64,000 bases of DNA from Gemmatimonadota bacterium (GCA_028874335.1 JAPPJY010000089.1:1-64000), one strand, 5' to 3'; counted from the stretch's first letter, positions 26,101 through 35,130 are shown. Made by a program: numbers and translations. The notes: generated by a model not told the origin, from the letters alone.

Positions 26101-27568
26101 CCGGCCGTGGAGCTTTCGCCGCTTCCGCGGGGGCCGAGGGCTTCGGGTGAGGCCGGCCTGGCGAGATGGCCCCGCCGTTCGGCAAGTCGGCGTGCGGGAC
26201 GTAAACGCCCTCGGCGAACCGCACCACGGACCGGTTCAGGTTCCCAGTCACCTGAAAGTCGGCCACAGCCACCGTATCGTCCGCGGCGGGGTCGACGAGC
26301 AACACGCGGTCCCCCTTATTGGTCAATCCATTGCCGATGCTGCCGTCGTCTACGAATACATGTCCGGGGATATCCTGAGGATTACCACCACCAAACAGGA
26401 CCGCGCGCATTCCCGGTGCAAGCGTCATGCCGACGGGAAAGTGAAATCGCCCACTTGACCCGACGTCGTCGTCGCTGAGCCACCATCCGCCGATAGCCAC
26501 CGGTTCCGAATCGACATTTCGTATTTCAACAAACTCGTCCGCCTTGCCGTCCCTCACCCCGTCCCGATTGGCGTCGCCGTCCGGACCGGGAGCCGGATCC
26601 GCCAACACTTCGTCAATGACTACCCGGGCCCCGAACCGTATTGTGGGACCGGGGTCCACCGGGGTATCGCCGGGGATGACTTCCGGCCGTTCCGTCACCT
26701 TGCGGGCACGACCGGGAGAAAACAGGACGCCGTCACCGGGTGATTCGCTGTGGAGCAGAAAGGGACCGCGCCCTTGCGGATGGCGCACGATCGATTGATT
26801 CTGGTTCCCTGTCTTGCCTTCGTATTGTGCAGCCGCCACTGTATCCATCGCAGATGGATCGATCAGGAATACGGAGTCGCCCCCGTTTCTCAGGCCCCCG
26901 CCGATTGCCCCGTCGTCCACGAACACGAGCCCCGGAATACCCGACGGAGAGCCACCGCCAAAGAGAACCAGTCGCTGACCCGGCTTCATTTCGGTGTTTT
27001 CAGGGAACGTGAACCTGGACGCGGGCGCTGTCCCCGCGTCGCTCAACTGCCAGCCGTCCAACCTGACCGGCTTGAGTCCGATATTGAGCAGTTCCACGAA
27101 TTCATCCTGACTGTGGTGGCGCGTCCCGTCGCCGTTGGCGTCGCCCTGTACGCCTGCCGGCGGGTCTGCAAGAATCTCCTGAATGACGACGACTTCCCGG
27201 ACGCCTTCGCCGGCAAGCGGCGTCTTCAGCGCGCCGCTGCTGGTTGCGACGGTCAGAACTCCGGAATAAACAGCCATGTCCTCGGGCTCAAATCGGACCG
27301 TCAGGCTCGCGGCCCGGTCCCGCGGCAATACGATACCTGTGTCGGCAAAGAGATCGTCAGGCAGATGGAACGCGTTCCCTTCAATGCTGGCGGAAGTCAG
27401 GACGAGATCGCGCTGACCTCCATTTGCGACAACGACGCTATCCACGACGGAAGACCCTGCTCGCACCGGACCGAAGCGGAGCGTATCCGGCGTGACGACC
27501 GCCTGCGCCCAGAGCCCTGTCCGGTCAGGGACGAGAAACACGAGGAAAACCACGAGGACCTGTTTCAC
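23198..27568 (-). CDS. Large secreted protein with five lamin-tail domains and FlgD-like C-terminal sorting domain
   Basis: A 1456-residue exported protein. GTG at 27568 follows AAGGAG at six bases and begins a signal peptide (VKQVLVVFLVFLVPDRTGLWAQA-like). An ASPM/SPD-2/Hydin-type domain follows (DTLRFGPVRAGSSVVDSV). Then come five lamin-tail repeats starting near 27190, 26625, 25845, 25290 and 23970, each opening (V/I)EILADP and carrying a GDxNxDG loop that looks calcium-binding. Ig/cadherin-like and Big2-like spacers separate them. The last 80 residues (PFPNPFNVHTTIGF, LTVYNVLGQPVRRF, GTGIYLIRL) match the FlgD-like/T9SS type A sorting domain. It is probably a cell-surface or extracellular adhesin or nuclease-associated scaffold. 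No catalytic domain is seen. Confidence 0.85.
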   Translation of the reverse strand: MKQVLVVFLVFLVPDRTGLWAQAVVTPDTLRFGPVRAGSSVVDSVVVANGGQRDLVLTSASIEGNAFHLPDDLFADTGIVLPRDRAASLTVRFEPEDMAVYSGVLTVATSSGALKTPLAGEGVREVVVIQEILADPPAGVQGDANGDGTRHHSQDEFVELLNIGLKPVRLDGWQLSDAGTAPASRFTFPENTEMKPGQRLVLFGGGSPSGIPGLVFVDDGAIGGGLRNGGDSVFLIDPSAMDTVAAAQYEGKTGNQNQSIVRHPQGRGPFLLHSESPGDGVLFSPGRARKVTERPEVIPGDTPVDPGPTIRFGARVVIDEVLADPAPGPDGDANRDGVRDGKADEFVEIRNVDSEPVAIGGWWLSDDDVGSSGRFHFPVGMTLAPGMRAVLFGGGNPQDIPGHVFVDDGSIGNGLTNKGDRVLLVDPAADDTVAVADFQVTGNLNRSVVRFAEGVYVPHADLPNGGAISPGRPHPKPSAPAEAAKAPRPEFLDAPPSWCRVGALCRFTPSIRNLDGGFVHLETQVQGVRWDRASGEISWRPDQEGRFRFWQTAVSGSGEKTVRQFDVWVEPRPKIAIVEILADPPPGLNGDVNGDGSRGSQSDEFVEILNIGPDTVWISDWRLSDDDVSARRQFRFPGFTRLHPGERAVLFGGGRPEGIEGQVFVDDGSIGNGLTDRSDVILLIDSVLNDTLARAEYTAEGDIDQSLVWNGTVWVPHETPPGRGVFSPGLPSEKGTVVGKDAGSDDGEERDGYTPATIPVGVIISEILANPAPGAAGDTNADGVRHGFQDEFVELWNPRSDTARLEGCRLGDDDAPIGRLFEFPAGTLLPPGGFLVLFGGGSSSGFTESALVDDGRIGDGLSNSGDTVVFLSPGGADTLDIITYDAAPDGTSLVRREGAALQRHDLLPFTGLSSPGRAAPMLVAIQIVPDTLDIYSDSSHTVAADGFFDSETVTVVTEQLTWRVEDADVARLDPLPRLRGVAPGETVVHARHGRFTSSALVRVHSSIDGDGADSGDRNDGKTGGEYPPSNRPPVFISTPDTLAIRGLSYAYTPSAVDPDGHHVSISVPRRPAWLNWTETDLEGVPEHTGPWPVVITATDRSDTTVQSFTIDVVAPGLRQASRPDSVAYVGLTWRMSMDTSEGIQTQVDGGPVLDDTGESLVWRPRRGDEGPRVIRVSMSRNDVESLILTFLITVRPGPLVVVDEILADPTTDVSGDGTMDRHGDQFIELVNTAESAVDLSGWTLGDDDGRSFMFPEGSVLDGGERFVLFGRGTRGGARGCFSAGGLIGNGLDAEDRILLIVPAGPDTLVDVRYAKGRLGASLVPHPYMPGEWLAHSRVSNLPFSPGWATPIADSAFADSTGVSADNGNAYQERPFPNPFNVHTTIGFLSTGDPADLTVYNVLGQPVRRFSIAAVAGYHQQVWDGRDDLGRSVGTGIYLIRLRNGTRVRTMRVVLVK

Positions 27569-28065
27569 CAATCTCTCCTTCCAGAAGCGCCGGCACGTCA
27601 TACCGGCCGCTGCAATCTGTATGCCAATTTCGGATTTAGGATATAAATTTCTTTTTATCAATATGTTATATAATAAAGTCTGTCGGTCTGATATGCCATG
27701 GATGAATACAATTTTCAGTACGGGTGCTTGAAATTGAAACCTCGCTCGCGGACAAAAAAAACCCCGGCGGAGATGGAGCCGGGGAACTGAGCATGGTCAC
27801 GCTTGTGTGTTGTGCCTGCTGTGGGGCGGCGACCGGACCGCCGGGCGGCGTGTGATTCCTGCTGCGGGGATTCAGCGCGTCAGAAATACACGATGTCGAT
27901 CTCTGTTCGCCTCCCCAAGCCGAATTCCCCTTGACACCGCGGATACCGCACGCGATTTTACGCGGGAAGGTCGGTGTCTTTCCGTTCAGCGCCTGCCGGC
28001 CGGTCTCTTCGCAACGTCAACACAAACCATCGATCGGGATCGTCCTTGCCATGAAGGAGACCGGG
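27569..28065. other. Divergent intergenic region
   Basis: There is an AT-rich segment at 27630-27720, probably holding the promoter of the lamin-tail gene. A leftward terminator sits at 27754-27784. On the rightward strand TTGACA (27931-27936) and GATTTT (27954-27959), 17 bases apart, may be the promoter of the 28066 gene. No other gene is supported. Confidence 0.4.
27754..27784 (-). terminator. Orphan leftward rho-independent terminator
   Basis: A 7-bp GC stem (27762-27768 / 27778-27784, loop of nine) is followed on the leftward strand by eight T (27754-27761). No leftward gene precedes it. The nearest upstream leftward gene is rpoN, more than 1 kb away and already terminated. Confidence 0.75.
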
Positions 28066-28851
28066 ATGCCCCAGAACGTCATCCTGCCGGACAATTTCAA
28101 TGATCAGCTCGACATCCCCAATGCACCCGAACGGCTCGGCGAGGCGCTCGACGTCGCACGAAAGATCACCGACGCGGGCGTGCCGCTGCTGCCGAATCCG
28201 GACCACGCGGCCATTTTCGTCGATCCCCCGCATCTCCTTTCCGGCAGGTTGAAACGCATCGGTTACATTGCCGGCTGGGACACCCGCTGCTATCCGTCTC
28301 CGGTTGACGGACACGACTACATGAACGTGCCATCCGGGCTGCCCGAAGACAGCCCCGCTCGAGGCAAGGGCTGGTTCGACTACGTCGCGGTCGTCCATCC
28401 CGTTGACGAGGCCGCCCGCGACCATATGCTTGCCCAGGGTCACGGTAATCCATTCGTACACCATATGACCTGGGGTATCGTACCACCCGTACGGGATAAT
28501 GAAGACGACTTCGAATACGCGGGAAGGGTGATTCCCTATCTTGCGAGGATACGAAAAACCATCGGAGAGGCGCTGGGCGAATCGCCGGGAGCGCTGGTCA
28601 TGGCGCTACCGCAGACCGTATGTGCGGATGCCCGCTTGCGGGCATGTCTTCCGGAATGGGTCGGCGGATTGGACCCTGCTGACTATCAGGTCGAGCCGAT
28701 GCAGGGCGGAGGCTTTCTGCTGCAGTTTTTCGTCCTGACCGGCGGACGAATCGAGGTCGCACTGCGGTCGGGCACACGTCAGACATTCAATCCAATGAGC
28801 GTACACAAGATCTCGAAGGACGAAATCAGCGCGGTTCAATCCGGCGGGTAG
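28066..28851 (+). CDS. Uncharacterised protein
   Basis: A 261-residue soluble protein I do not recognise. There is no signal peptide or membrane segment. It is rich in His, Asp and Gly turns (FVDPPHLL, IAGWDTRCYPSPVDGHDYMN, NPFVHHMTWGIVPP) and ends in a strand-rich region (GGGFLLQFFVLTGGRIEVALRSG). The HHMTWG pattern and alternating strands weakly recall vicinal-oxygen-chelate (glyoxalase/dioxygenase) proteins, but I would not assign that. The ATG at 28066 has AAGGAG six bases before it, better than the ATG at 28051 that contains that site. It is monocistronic, with a possible promoter at 27931 and a strong terminator downstream. Confidence 0.75.
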   Translation: MPQNVILPDNFNDQLDIPNAPERLGEALDVARKITDAGVPLLPNPDHAAIFVDPPHLLSGRLKRIGYIAGWDTRCYPSPVDGHDYMNVPSGLPEDSPARGKGWFDYVAVVHPVDEAARDHMLAQGHGNPFVHHMTWGIVPPVRDNEDDFEYAGRVIPYLARIRKTIGEALGESPGALVMALPQTVCADARLRACLPEWVGGLDPADYQVEPMQGGGFLLQFFVLTGGRIEVALRSGTRQTFNPMSVHKISKDEISAVQSGG

Positions 28852-28893
28852 TCTTTTCGGGTCCCGGCACGGCCGACCACACGCACACACAAT

Positions 28894-28956
28894 AAACAAC
28901 CGGCGGAATCTTTCGCATTTGCCAATCTGCGCATCGATTCCGCCGGTTGTTTTTTT
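28894..28956. terminator. Bidirectional rho-independent terminator
   Basis: A 17-bp perfect stem (28894-28910 / 28936-28952, loop of 25) has a T run on the rightward side and a mirror A-rich tract on the other. It can end both the 28066 gene and rpoN, which converge here. Confidence 0.88.
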
Positions 28957-28976
28957 AAACCCTTGGATTTGCAACC

Positions 28977-30446
28977 TCAAATTGATTTCCTGTACCTCGC
29001 GGGATTGATATTCAACTGATCTCTATACTTGGCAACCGTACGGCGGGCGATGGCGATACCTTCGCCTTTCAGCAAATCGGCGATTTTCTGATCACTCAAA
29101 GGTTTCCTGGTGTTCTCTTCCGCAATCAACCTGGAGATCTTCTGTTTTACGCTCCTAGCGGCGATGTCTTCGCCGTCGTTGCGGGTCAGCCCGCCGTCGA
29201 AAAAGTATTTCAATTCAAACACACCGTGCGGCGTCTGTACGTATTTCCCGTTGCTCACCCGGCTGATGGTTGAAACGTGCATATTCACCCGGTCCGCGAC
29301 CTCCTGAAGCACCATGGGCTTGAGAAAGCCAACTCCCTTGTCGAAGAATGCGCGTTGGCTGTCGACAATACACCGCATAACCTTGAGCATTGTGGTCCGG
29401 CGCTGGTTGATCGCGCTGATGAACCAGCGGGCGGAATTGAGGCGATCCACGACGAATTTCCTGGCCTGACTCCCCGGTTTACCTGACTTGCTCAGCAGCG
29501 TTCTGTATGCAGGGCTGACCCGCAGGGCGGGAAGATTGCGGTCGATCAGCGATACGACATACTCGTCGCCCACCTTCTGCACCTCGAGATCGGGTACAAC
29601 CAGATTGTGATTGATACGGCCTTCCCTGTAAATCATCGGTTTGGGGTTAAGGCCCGATATCACGCTTTCGGCGTGGGCAATCGCCGCCCGGTCCACACCG
29701 AGCGCTCGACTGATCTTCATGTATCGACGGTTCACCAGATCGTCCCAATAGCCGCGTACGATACCCATCGCGAGAGAATCTGCCAGCCCCTGCTCGCGAA
29801 GCTGAATAGCCAGGCATTCCTGGAGATCCCTTGCGCCCACACCCGGCGGATCGAACGTCTGGATAACTTCCAGGATCTGCTCCACAGATTCCGGCTCACA
29901 CCCGAAAACAGCAACAATATCCTCGATCTGCGCCTGCAAAAAGCCGTCTTCGTCGATATTGCCGATGATGTACTCGCCGATCTTCCGTTCACCGGCATCC
30001 AGATCGGTAAGCGAGAGCTGGGCGCGCAATTCGGCCTCCAATGACTGCTGCCCGGGACCGTCGTACTCCCACTCTTCAGCATTGGGATCGAACTCATGCC
30101 GTGGCACGGTATACCCGGCATCGTTCGGGAGTTCGTTCCACTGATTCTCGTCCAACCGTCCATCGGCCAATGCTGTGTCGCCGAATTCCAGGTCCGGCGA
30201 GTCCGCATCGTCAACTTCCTTTCGTTCCGAGTCGATATCGTCCGATTCCGTACCGTCCGACTCCAGACCCCATTCGTCGTCTTCGCGACCTGTCTCTTCC
30301 GATACCTCCAGGAGTGGATTGGTCTGCAGTTCCTGCTGAATCAACTGTTCCAATTCGAGCGACGGCATCTTCAGCAGCCGCAACGACTGGATCAGTTGTG
30401 GCGCCAGCTTCTGCTGCAGGGAGACGGTCTGGGTCAGTTGAATCAT
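28977..30446 (-). CDS. rpoN: RNA polymerase sigma-54 factor RpoN
   Basis: A 489-residue sigma-54. Region I is the Gln/Leu-rich activator-responsive N-terminus (QTVSLQQKLAPQLIQSLRLLKMP). An acidic linker (about residues 45-110) follows, then the core-binding domain and a helix-turn-helix. The C-terminus carries the RpoN box region ARRTVAKYRDQLNINPARYR. It directs transcription from -24/-12 promoters and needs enhancer-binding ATPases. None of these is encoded in this window. Gene order lptB-rpoN is common in Gram-negatives. It begins at the ATG at 30446, about 230 bases after lptB. Confidence 0.97.
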   Translation of the reverse strand: MIQLTQTVSLQQKLAPQLIQSLRLLKMPSLELEQLIQQELQTNPLLEVSEETGREDDEWGLESDGTESDDIDSERKEVDDADSPDLEFGDTALADGRLDENQWNELPNDAGYTVPRHEFDPNAEEWEYDGPGQQSLEAELRAQLSLTDLDAGERKIGEYIIGNIDEDGFLQAQIEDIVAVFGCEPESVEQILEVIQTFDPPGVGARDLQECLAIQLREQGLADSLAMGIVRGYWDDLVNRRYMKISRALGVDRAAIAHAESVISGLNPKPMIYREGRINHNLVVPDLEVQKVGDEYVVSLIDRNLPALRVSPAYRTLLSKSGKPGSQARKFVVDRLNSARWFISAINQRRTTMLKVMRCIVDSQRAFFDKGVGFLKPMVLQEVADRVNMHVSTISRVSNGKYVQTPHGVFELKYFFDGGLTRNDGEDIAARSVKQKISRLIAEENTRKPLSDQKIADLLKGEGIAIARRTVAKYRDQLNINPARYRKSI

Positions 30447-30675
30447 ATGCCTTTGAAGAACCCTTGTAAAACGTACGAAACGGGAATGAGCGAAACCTGC
30501 GGCCGGTTGAATGTGCGAAAGGGAAACGCCGTCAAGTCATATGTTATCGGTTGTTATGAAACTGAAAATTCCCGGTGGAAAAGCATCGATGTCCGCTCAA
30601 CCCCGGTTCGACCATCCATTTGCTTCGTGAAAAATAATAAGGAAAACAGGACCGGGTCACAATCCCAATTTTGGG

Positions 30676-31398
30676 TCAGTCCAATCGAAATCTGTCCCCC
30701 AGATAAACGCGTCGCACTTCCGGATTTTCCGCCAGCTCAGTCGGACTGCCGGAGGTCAGGATCTTTCCGTCGGAGAGGATGTACGATCTGTCGGTTATCG
30801 CCAGGGTTTCGCGGACATTGTGATCGGTAATGAGGAGTCCGATACGTCGGTCCTTCAATGTGCGGACGATGGCCTGGATATCCTCTACGGCCTTTGGGTC
30901 GATACCTGCGAAGGGCTCGTCCAGCAGGAGAAATCGGGGATGCCTTGCCAGCGCGCGCGTAATCTCCAGTCTGCGCGCTTCGCCGCCCGATAGCCCGTCC
31001 GCCCTGCGAGACGCGAGACTCGAGAGTCCCAGTTCGTGCAGAAGCGACTCCAGGCGGGCCTCCTGTTCCATGCGTGACAGTCGAAGTGTTTCCAGCACAG
31101 CGAGGATGTTCTGCTTCACGGTCAGTTTTCTGAAAACAGAGGGTTCTTGGGCCAAATAGCCGATGCCTTTCCTCGCCCGAATGTACATCGGCAACCCTGT
31201 AATGTCCTCGCCTCCGAGGAAGATCTCGCCCTGCCTGCATGGAATCAGGCCCACAATCAGGTGAAAGGTGGTCGTCTTTCCGGCTCCATTCGGGCCCAGT
31301 AGGCCAACGACCTCACCCGGATTCACCTCAAGGCAAACGCCGTCCACCACCCGCCGGCGCTGGTACGCCTTGACCAGGTCTCGTGTCTTCAGTATCAC
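30676..31398 (-). CDS. lptB: LPS export ABC transporter ATP-binding protein LptB
   Basis: A 240-residue ABC ATPase. Walker [18 protein letters not shown], signature [12 protein letters not shown], Walker [14 protein letters not shown] and the switch histidine in [12 protein letters not shown] are all present and typical of LptB. It powers extraction of LPS from the inner membrane with LptFG, which are not in this window. GTG at 31398 is chosen: GGAG lies seven bases upstream and it overlaps the stop of the lptA-like gene as GTGA. This indicates translational coupling. Confidence 0.95.
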   Translation of the reverse strand: MILKTRDLVKAYQRRRVVDGVCLEVNPGEVVGLLGPNGAGKTTTFHLIVGLIPCRQGEIFLGGEDITGLPMYIRARKGIGYLAQEPSVFRKLTVKQNILAVLETLRLSRMEQEARLESLLHELGLSSLASRRADGLSGGEARRLEITRALARHPRFLLLDEPFAGIDPKAVEDIQAIVRTLKDRRIGLLITDHNVRETLAITDRSYILSDGKILTSGSPTELAENPEVRRVYLGDRFRLD

Positions 31399-32720
31399 GG
31401 CGCATCTCCGGATTCCGCCGGCCTGTATCGGCCGCGAACCCCGCCCTCCGCCTGAACGTCGGTGAGCCTGTCGCCGTCGAACGTCAGTTTCACGGAATCG
31501 CCCGATAGCTGGATATCGCCGGTCCGTTCGGTTTCGGACCGATGGGTACATCGGGCGCTCCCCGTAATCAGGACCTCATTAACGGCGCCGTTTTCGAAGT
31601 CAATCGCAATTGAACCGCCCGATATTCGACTGACGGCGGCGCTGTCGGACGAGACGTACGCACCGATGCCCTTCCCGTGAACCGTCAGGCTGTCCAGGTT
31701 CCCGTCCATAAGGTCCATGCAGATTCGACCGCCCGTGAGGTCCACGCTGGCGCCATCGCGCGTGGTCAACATCGCCGAAGCCTCCCCGGACGCATCGATG
31801 GTGGCGATCCGTCCTTCTGTCAAGCCTAGGACAACCGAATCGGCCTGGACCTCCTGCTCTCCGTCAAATTCCGGTTGCACCGCTTGCTTATGCAGTCTTG
31901 CGTCGCCAATGAGGACGATGCTATCGAGCGAATCGGCGCCTGCGCCATGCACGCGCATCCGTTCGGCGTTCAACGTTATCGAGTCAGCCCGTGTTGCATG
32001 GTTCCGGATCCAGAAGGCAGATGTCCCGCCGCCCAGTTCCAGCCTGTCCGCGGGCCTGAAGTAGCGTCCACGGGGGGCACGTGCCCGCATCCCGGCGTGT
32101 TCCATGCGGACCCGACCTGAAAATCGCATGCGATCCCCCAGATCGGCGAATTGCATCGAATCCGAGTGAACGTGAAGCGAATCTTCAGGTGTTTCGGGGA
32201 ATCGTACGGCCTGAACGCCGCCTGAACCCGATCCAGAATCCGCCAGCACATGATACGTCATTGCAGGTGCGCGAAACGAAATCCGCTTCCGGCTGTAGTT
32301 CAGTGTAACCGCGCCTTCGGCCTCCAGCAGGTTCGCCTTCTTGCGGTACGTCACTCGGCGGGCGTAAAGCAATCGGTGCCGTTCAATGACCCGGACCCCG
32401 CCCCGAAAGCTGGCCAGTCCACTTCGAGGGTGATACGTCAGGGCATCGGCTGTCAGCGTTCTTGCCGAATCCCGGTATGTCACCCGCCCAAAGAACCTCG
32501 CTCGTGACAGTCCGCCATCCGGAATCCACAGGCGCGCCGAATCCGCATTCACGCTGAACGCGCGTTCAGTGTGCCGGTAGGATACGCCGCCCGCTTCAAT
32601 CCGCAAGACGCCAGCATCCCGCAGCATGGTTTCACTGCGGTCGGCACGGATGAATTCTGTTGCGTCAACAGGAAGCGCCGTCGCCTGGAGATACAACTGT
32701 AAGAGCAGGGAGAAGAACAT
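31395..32720 (-). CDS. Long LptA/OstA-like periplasmic protein
   Basis: A protein of about 441 residues made of repeated beta strands of the OstA/LptA type (for example [41 protein letters not shown]). LptA forms a periplasmic bridge for LPS, but E. coli LptA is about 185 residues. This one is more than twice that and is strand-rich throughout, resembling the long OstA-like proteins of Bacteroidetes relatives. The ATG at 32720 opens a signal-peptide-like stretch ([18 protein letters not shown]) but lacks a clear ribosome site. The frame stays open to 32819. It sits between lptC and lptB, overlapping lptB by four bases. Confidence 0.8.
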   Translation of the reverse strand: MFFSLLLQLYLQATALPVDATEFIRADRSETMLRDAGVLRIEAGGVSYRHTERAFSVNADSARLWIPDGGLSRARFFGRVTYRDSARTLTADALTYHPRSGLASFRGGVRVIERHRLLYARRVTYRKKANLLEAEGAVTLNYSRKRISFRAPAMTYHVLADSGSGSGGVQAVRFPETPEDSLHVHSDSMQFADLGDRMRFSGRVRMEHAGMRARAPRGRYFRPADRLELGGGTSAFWIRNHATRADSITLNAERMRVHGAGADSLDSIVLIGDARLHKQAVQPEFDGEQEVQADSVVLGLTEGRIATIDASGEASAMLTTRDGASVDLTGGRICMDLMDGNLDSLTVHGKGIGAYVSSDSAAVSRISGGSIAIDFENGAVNEVLITGSARCTHRSETERTGDIQLSGDSVKLTFDGDRLTDVQAEGGVRGRYRPAESGDAP

Positions 32721-32761
32721 ACAAGAGGCAGGAAAGGCGACGATTGCAGATCGACAGAAAG

Positions 32762-33328
32762 TTACCGGAGGGAATCCGCCCAGCCCAGCCGCGTTGAAAC
32801 CTGACGCATCCGCCACCACTTGAGATCTGAAGATGCCTCGAACCCTTCGCCAGTCTCCTCGCCGTCGGGTCGCCGGAGGGTCATCCTTCCGTTTCCCGTA
32901 ATCATCTCGGTCTCGCGGTTCCAGCGCAATGTATCGGTCTCCAGGCGGGTTCCGTTGGTAGCGACCACGGCCACGTCTCCCGTGACCACCATATCCCCGG
33001 ATTCTTCGTGAATCTCCGCCTGCCGCGCCGTCAATACCGACACTCGCTTCAGCCCGGATCCGTTGTAAAAGGAGACAATCACGCCGCTATCGAGGAGGGC
33101 TGTAAACGTCCGATCAAATTTCCTGAAATGTCCCGCCTCGACTTCGGCGCGCTTGCGACCGTTCCGGGTAACAACCGTGTTCCATCCCCACGCCTCCTGG
33201 TCCGGAGGTTTGGGGACTGCAGGCTGATTGGTTGAGGGCTCGGACGACGGCGAACAGCCTGCCGCAAGAAAAATGAGCAGGCAAACCCCGTACGTGTACG
33301 AAATCGGGGACGCCCGGCCCGGCTTCAC
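32762..33328 (-). CDS. lptC: LPS export protein LptC, lipoprotein form
   Basis: A 188-residue LptC-like protein. The N-terminus is a signal peptide ending in the lipobox LAAGC (about residue 25), so it is probably a lipoprotein rather than the transmembrane form of E. coli. The body shows LptC-type beta strands (VSVLTARQAEIHEESGDMVVTGDV, TLRWNRETEMITGNGRM). LptC hands LPS from LptBFG to LptA. Its ATG overlaps the pyrG stop by four bases (ATGA), and the lptA-like gene follows closely. This makes pyrG-lptC-lptA-lptB one coupled run. Confidence 0.88.
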   Translation of the reverse strand: MKPGRASPISYTYGVCLLIFLAAGCSPSSEPSTNQPAVPKPPDQEAWGWNTVVTRNGRKRAEVEAGHFRKFDRTFTALLDSGVIVSFYNGSGLKRVSVLTARQAEIHEESGDMVVTGDVAVVATNGTRLETDTLRWNRETEMITGNGRMTLRRPDGEETGEGFEASSDLKWWRMRQVSTRLGWADSLR

Positions 33329-35112
33329 GTCTCCAACTCGATCTGCACGGAATCCTCACGACCCGCTCCGGAACAGTGTATGGACGCATTGATGAGGCCA
33401 AAAAACAGGGGCGCCGGACGTTCCAGCCGGGATTTAAACTCCGGATGTGACTGGGTTGCAATGAAATACGGATGATTGGGCAGTTCCACGAACTCCATCA
33501 GCTTGGTACCGTCTTCCCTGCGGTGGAATCCTGAAAACACCAGCCCGTACTCCTCCAAAAGGTCCACATATTTCGGCGCAACTTCATAACGGTGCCGATG
33601 CCGTTCGACCACCGCGTTCTCGCTTGGCAGGATCACACCGCACCTGAACATCTGATCGGGAAGCTGCCGGAGTTGCTGAATTCTCCATGAATCCTCCTCC
33701 AGCCGTCCCGTCTGTTCGTAGAGGTCCAATACACGGGATTCCCGCCGTAATACAGCAGCGTACCCACCCAGCCTCATGGTGCCGCCGTACCGGTTTTCTT
33801 CGATAATCTGTCGCTGTGCGTACTGAATGTCGATTACGGCGTGGGGCGTATCGGGATCCATCTCGACGGAATTCGCGTCGTCCAGTCCAACGACGTTTCG
33901 GGAGTATTCAACCACGACCATCTGCAGCCCGTAGCACAGGCCAAGGAACGGAACCTGATTCTCCCTGGCGTAGCGGACGGCATTGATGGCGCCCTCAGCG
34001 CCCCCTTCACCAAATGCTCCCGGTACGATAATACCGTGATATCCGGCGAGGAACTCCTCGACGTCGTGACGTTCGAGGCGGGTGGAGTCGATCCAGTCGA
34101 TCTCAACCTTCGTATCCAACAGTGCGCCGGCGTGTTCCAGGGATTGATTGACGGAGATGTAGGAATCCTGAAATTCATAGTCTCCGATTCCGACATATTT
34201 GCCCACCATGGCCACACGCACGCGTTCTCTGGGAGCTCGAATCATTTGCAACAGTTCACACCAGCGATCCCAGTCCGGCGTATTTTTCGGAGCCAGGCCA
34301 AACTCATCGAGTATCTTCTCGCCCAATCGGTCCTTTTCGTATTCCAGCGGTACCTGATAGATGCTGTCGACGTCGGGCGCCGAAATGATCCGGTCTGCCG
34401 AGATATTCGCCGAAATCTCGATTTTACGCTTCCGCACGTCGTCCAGCGCTTCCACGGCGCGGCAGATGATAAAGTCCGCGAATATCCCGTTCTCGCTCAA
34501 GGACCGGATCGCATGCTGGGTGGGCTTGGTCTTCATCTCGCCGACGTGGCCGGGTACCGGCAGGTAGGTGACCAGCACATAGATCACGTTTTCCTCGCCG
34601 ACTTCCCGTTCGAGGCTCTTCATTGCAAACAGAAAAGGGCGGTTTTCGTCATCGCCGATTGTGCCGCCAATCTCTACCAGCGCAATATCGAATCCCTTTG
34701 CCGAGTCGGTAATTCGCTGTTTGATTTCGTCGGTGATATGGGGAATCGGTTGAACTGTCTTGCCCAGATATTCTCCGCGACGTTCCCGCTCTATTACGGT
34801 ATGGTAAATCTGTCCGGTGGTCAGGTTGTTGGTCCGCGGAAGATCGATTCCAAGGAATCTCTCGTAGTTTCCGAGGTCGAGATCGATTTCGCCGCCGTCG
34901 TCCGTTACCCACACTTCTCCGTGTTCCGTGGGACGCAGGGTGCCGGCGTCGTAATTGAGGTAAGGATCGATCTTGATGCCCGTCGCCTTGTATCCGTGCT
35001 GCTGCAGAATTTTTCCGATGGACGCCGTAGCAAGGCCCTTGCCCACACCGCTCATTACGCCGCCGGCGACGACGATGTATCTGGGTCCATTGTAATCACG
35101 CCGCTTGACCAT
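33325..35112 (-). CDS. pyrG: CTP synthase
   Basis: A 595-residue CTP synthase making CTP from UTP, ATP and glutamine. The synthetase half begins YIVVAGGVMSGVGKGLATASIG and has DPYLNYDAGT. The glutamine amidotransferase half has the catalytic cysteine in FLGLCYGLQMVVVEYSRN and the HPEF histidine/glutamate. Between MRLGGY and ERHRHRYE there are about 50 residues, against about 22 in E. coli, so a roughly 30-residue insertion lies in the amidotransferase domain. The ATG at 35112 has GGAGG five bases upstream, and a longer frame to 35154 would run into the gatC terminator. Confidence 0.96.
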   Translation of the reverse strand: MVKRRDYNGPRYIVVAGGVMSGVGKGLATASIGKILQQHGYKATGIKIDPYLNYDAGTLRPTEHGEVWVTDDGGEIDLDLGNYERFLGIDLPRTNNLTTGQIYHTVIERERRGEYLGKTVQPIPHITDEIKQRITDSAKGFDIALVEIGGTIGDDENRPFLFAMKSLEREVGEENVIYVLVTYLPVPGHVGEMKTKPTQHAIRSLSENGIFADFIICRAVEALDDVRKRKIEISANISADRIISAPDVDSIYQVPLEYEKDRLGEKILDEFGLAPKNTPDWDRWCELLQMIRAPRERVRVAMVGKYVGIGDYEFQDSYISVNQSLEHAGALLDTKVEIDWIDSTRLERHDVEEFLAGYHGIIVPGAFGEGGAEGAINAVRYARENQVPFLGLCYGLQMVVVEYSRNVVGLDDANSVEMDPDTPHAVIDIQYAQRQIIEENRYGGTMRLGGYAAVLRRESRVLDLYEQTGRLEEDSWRIQQLRQLPDQMFRCGVILPSENAVVERHRHRYEVAPKYVDLLEEYGLVFSGFHRREDGTKLMEFVELPNHPYFIATQSHPEFKSRLERPAPLFFGLINASIHCSGAGREDSVQIELET

Positions 35113-35130
35113 CCGCTCCTCCAAGTACCC

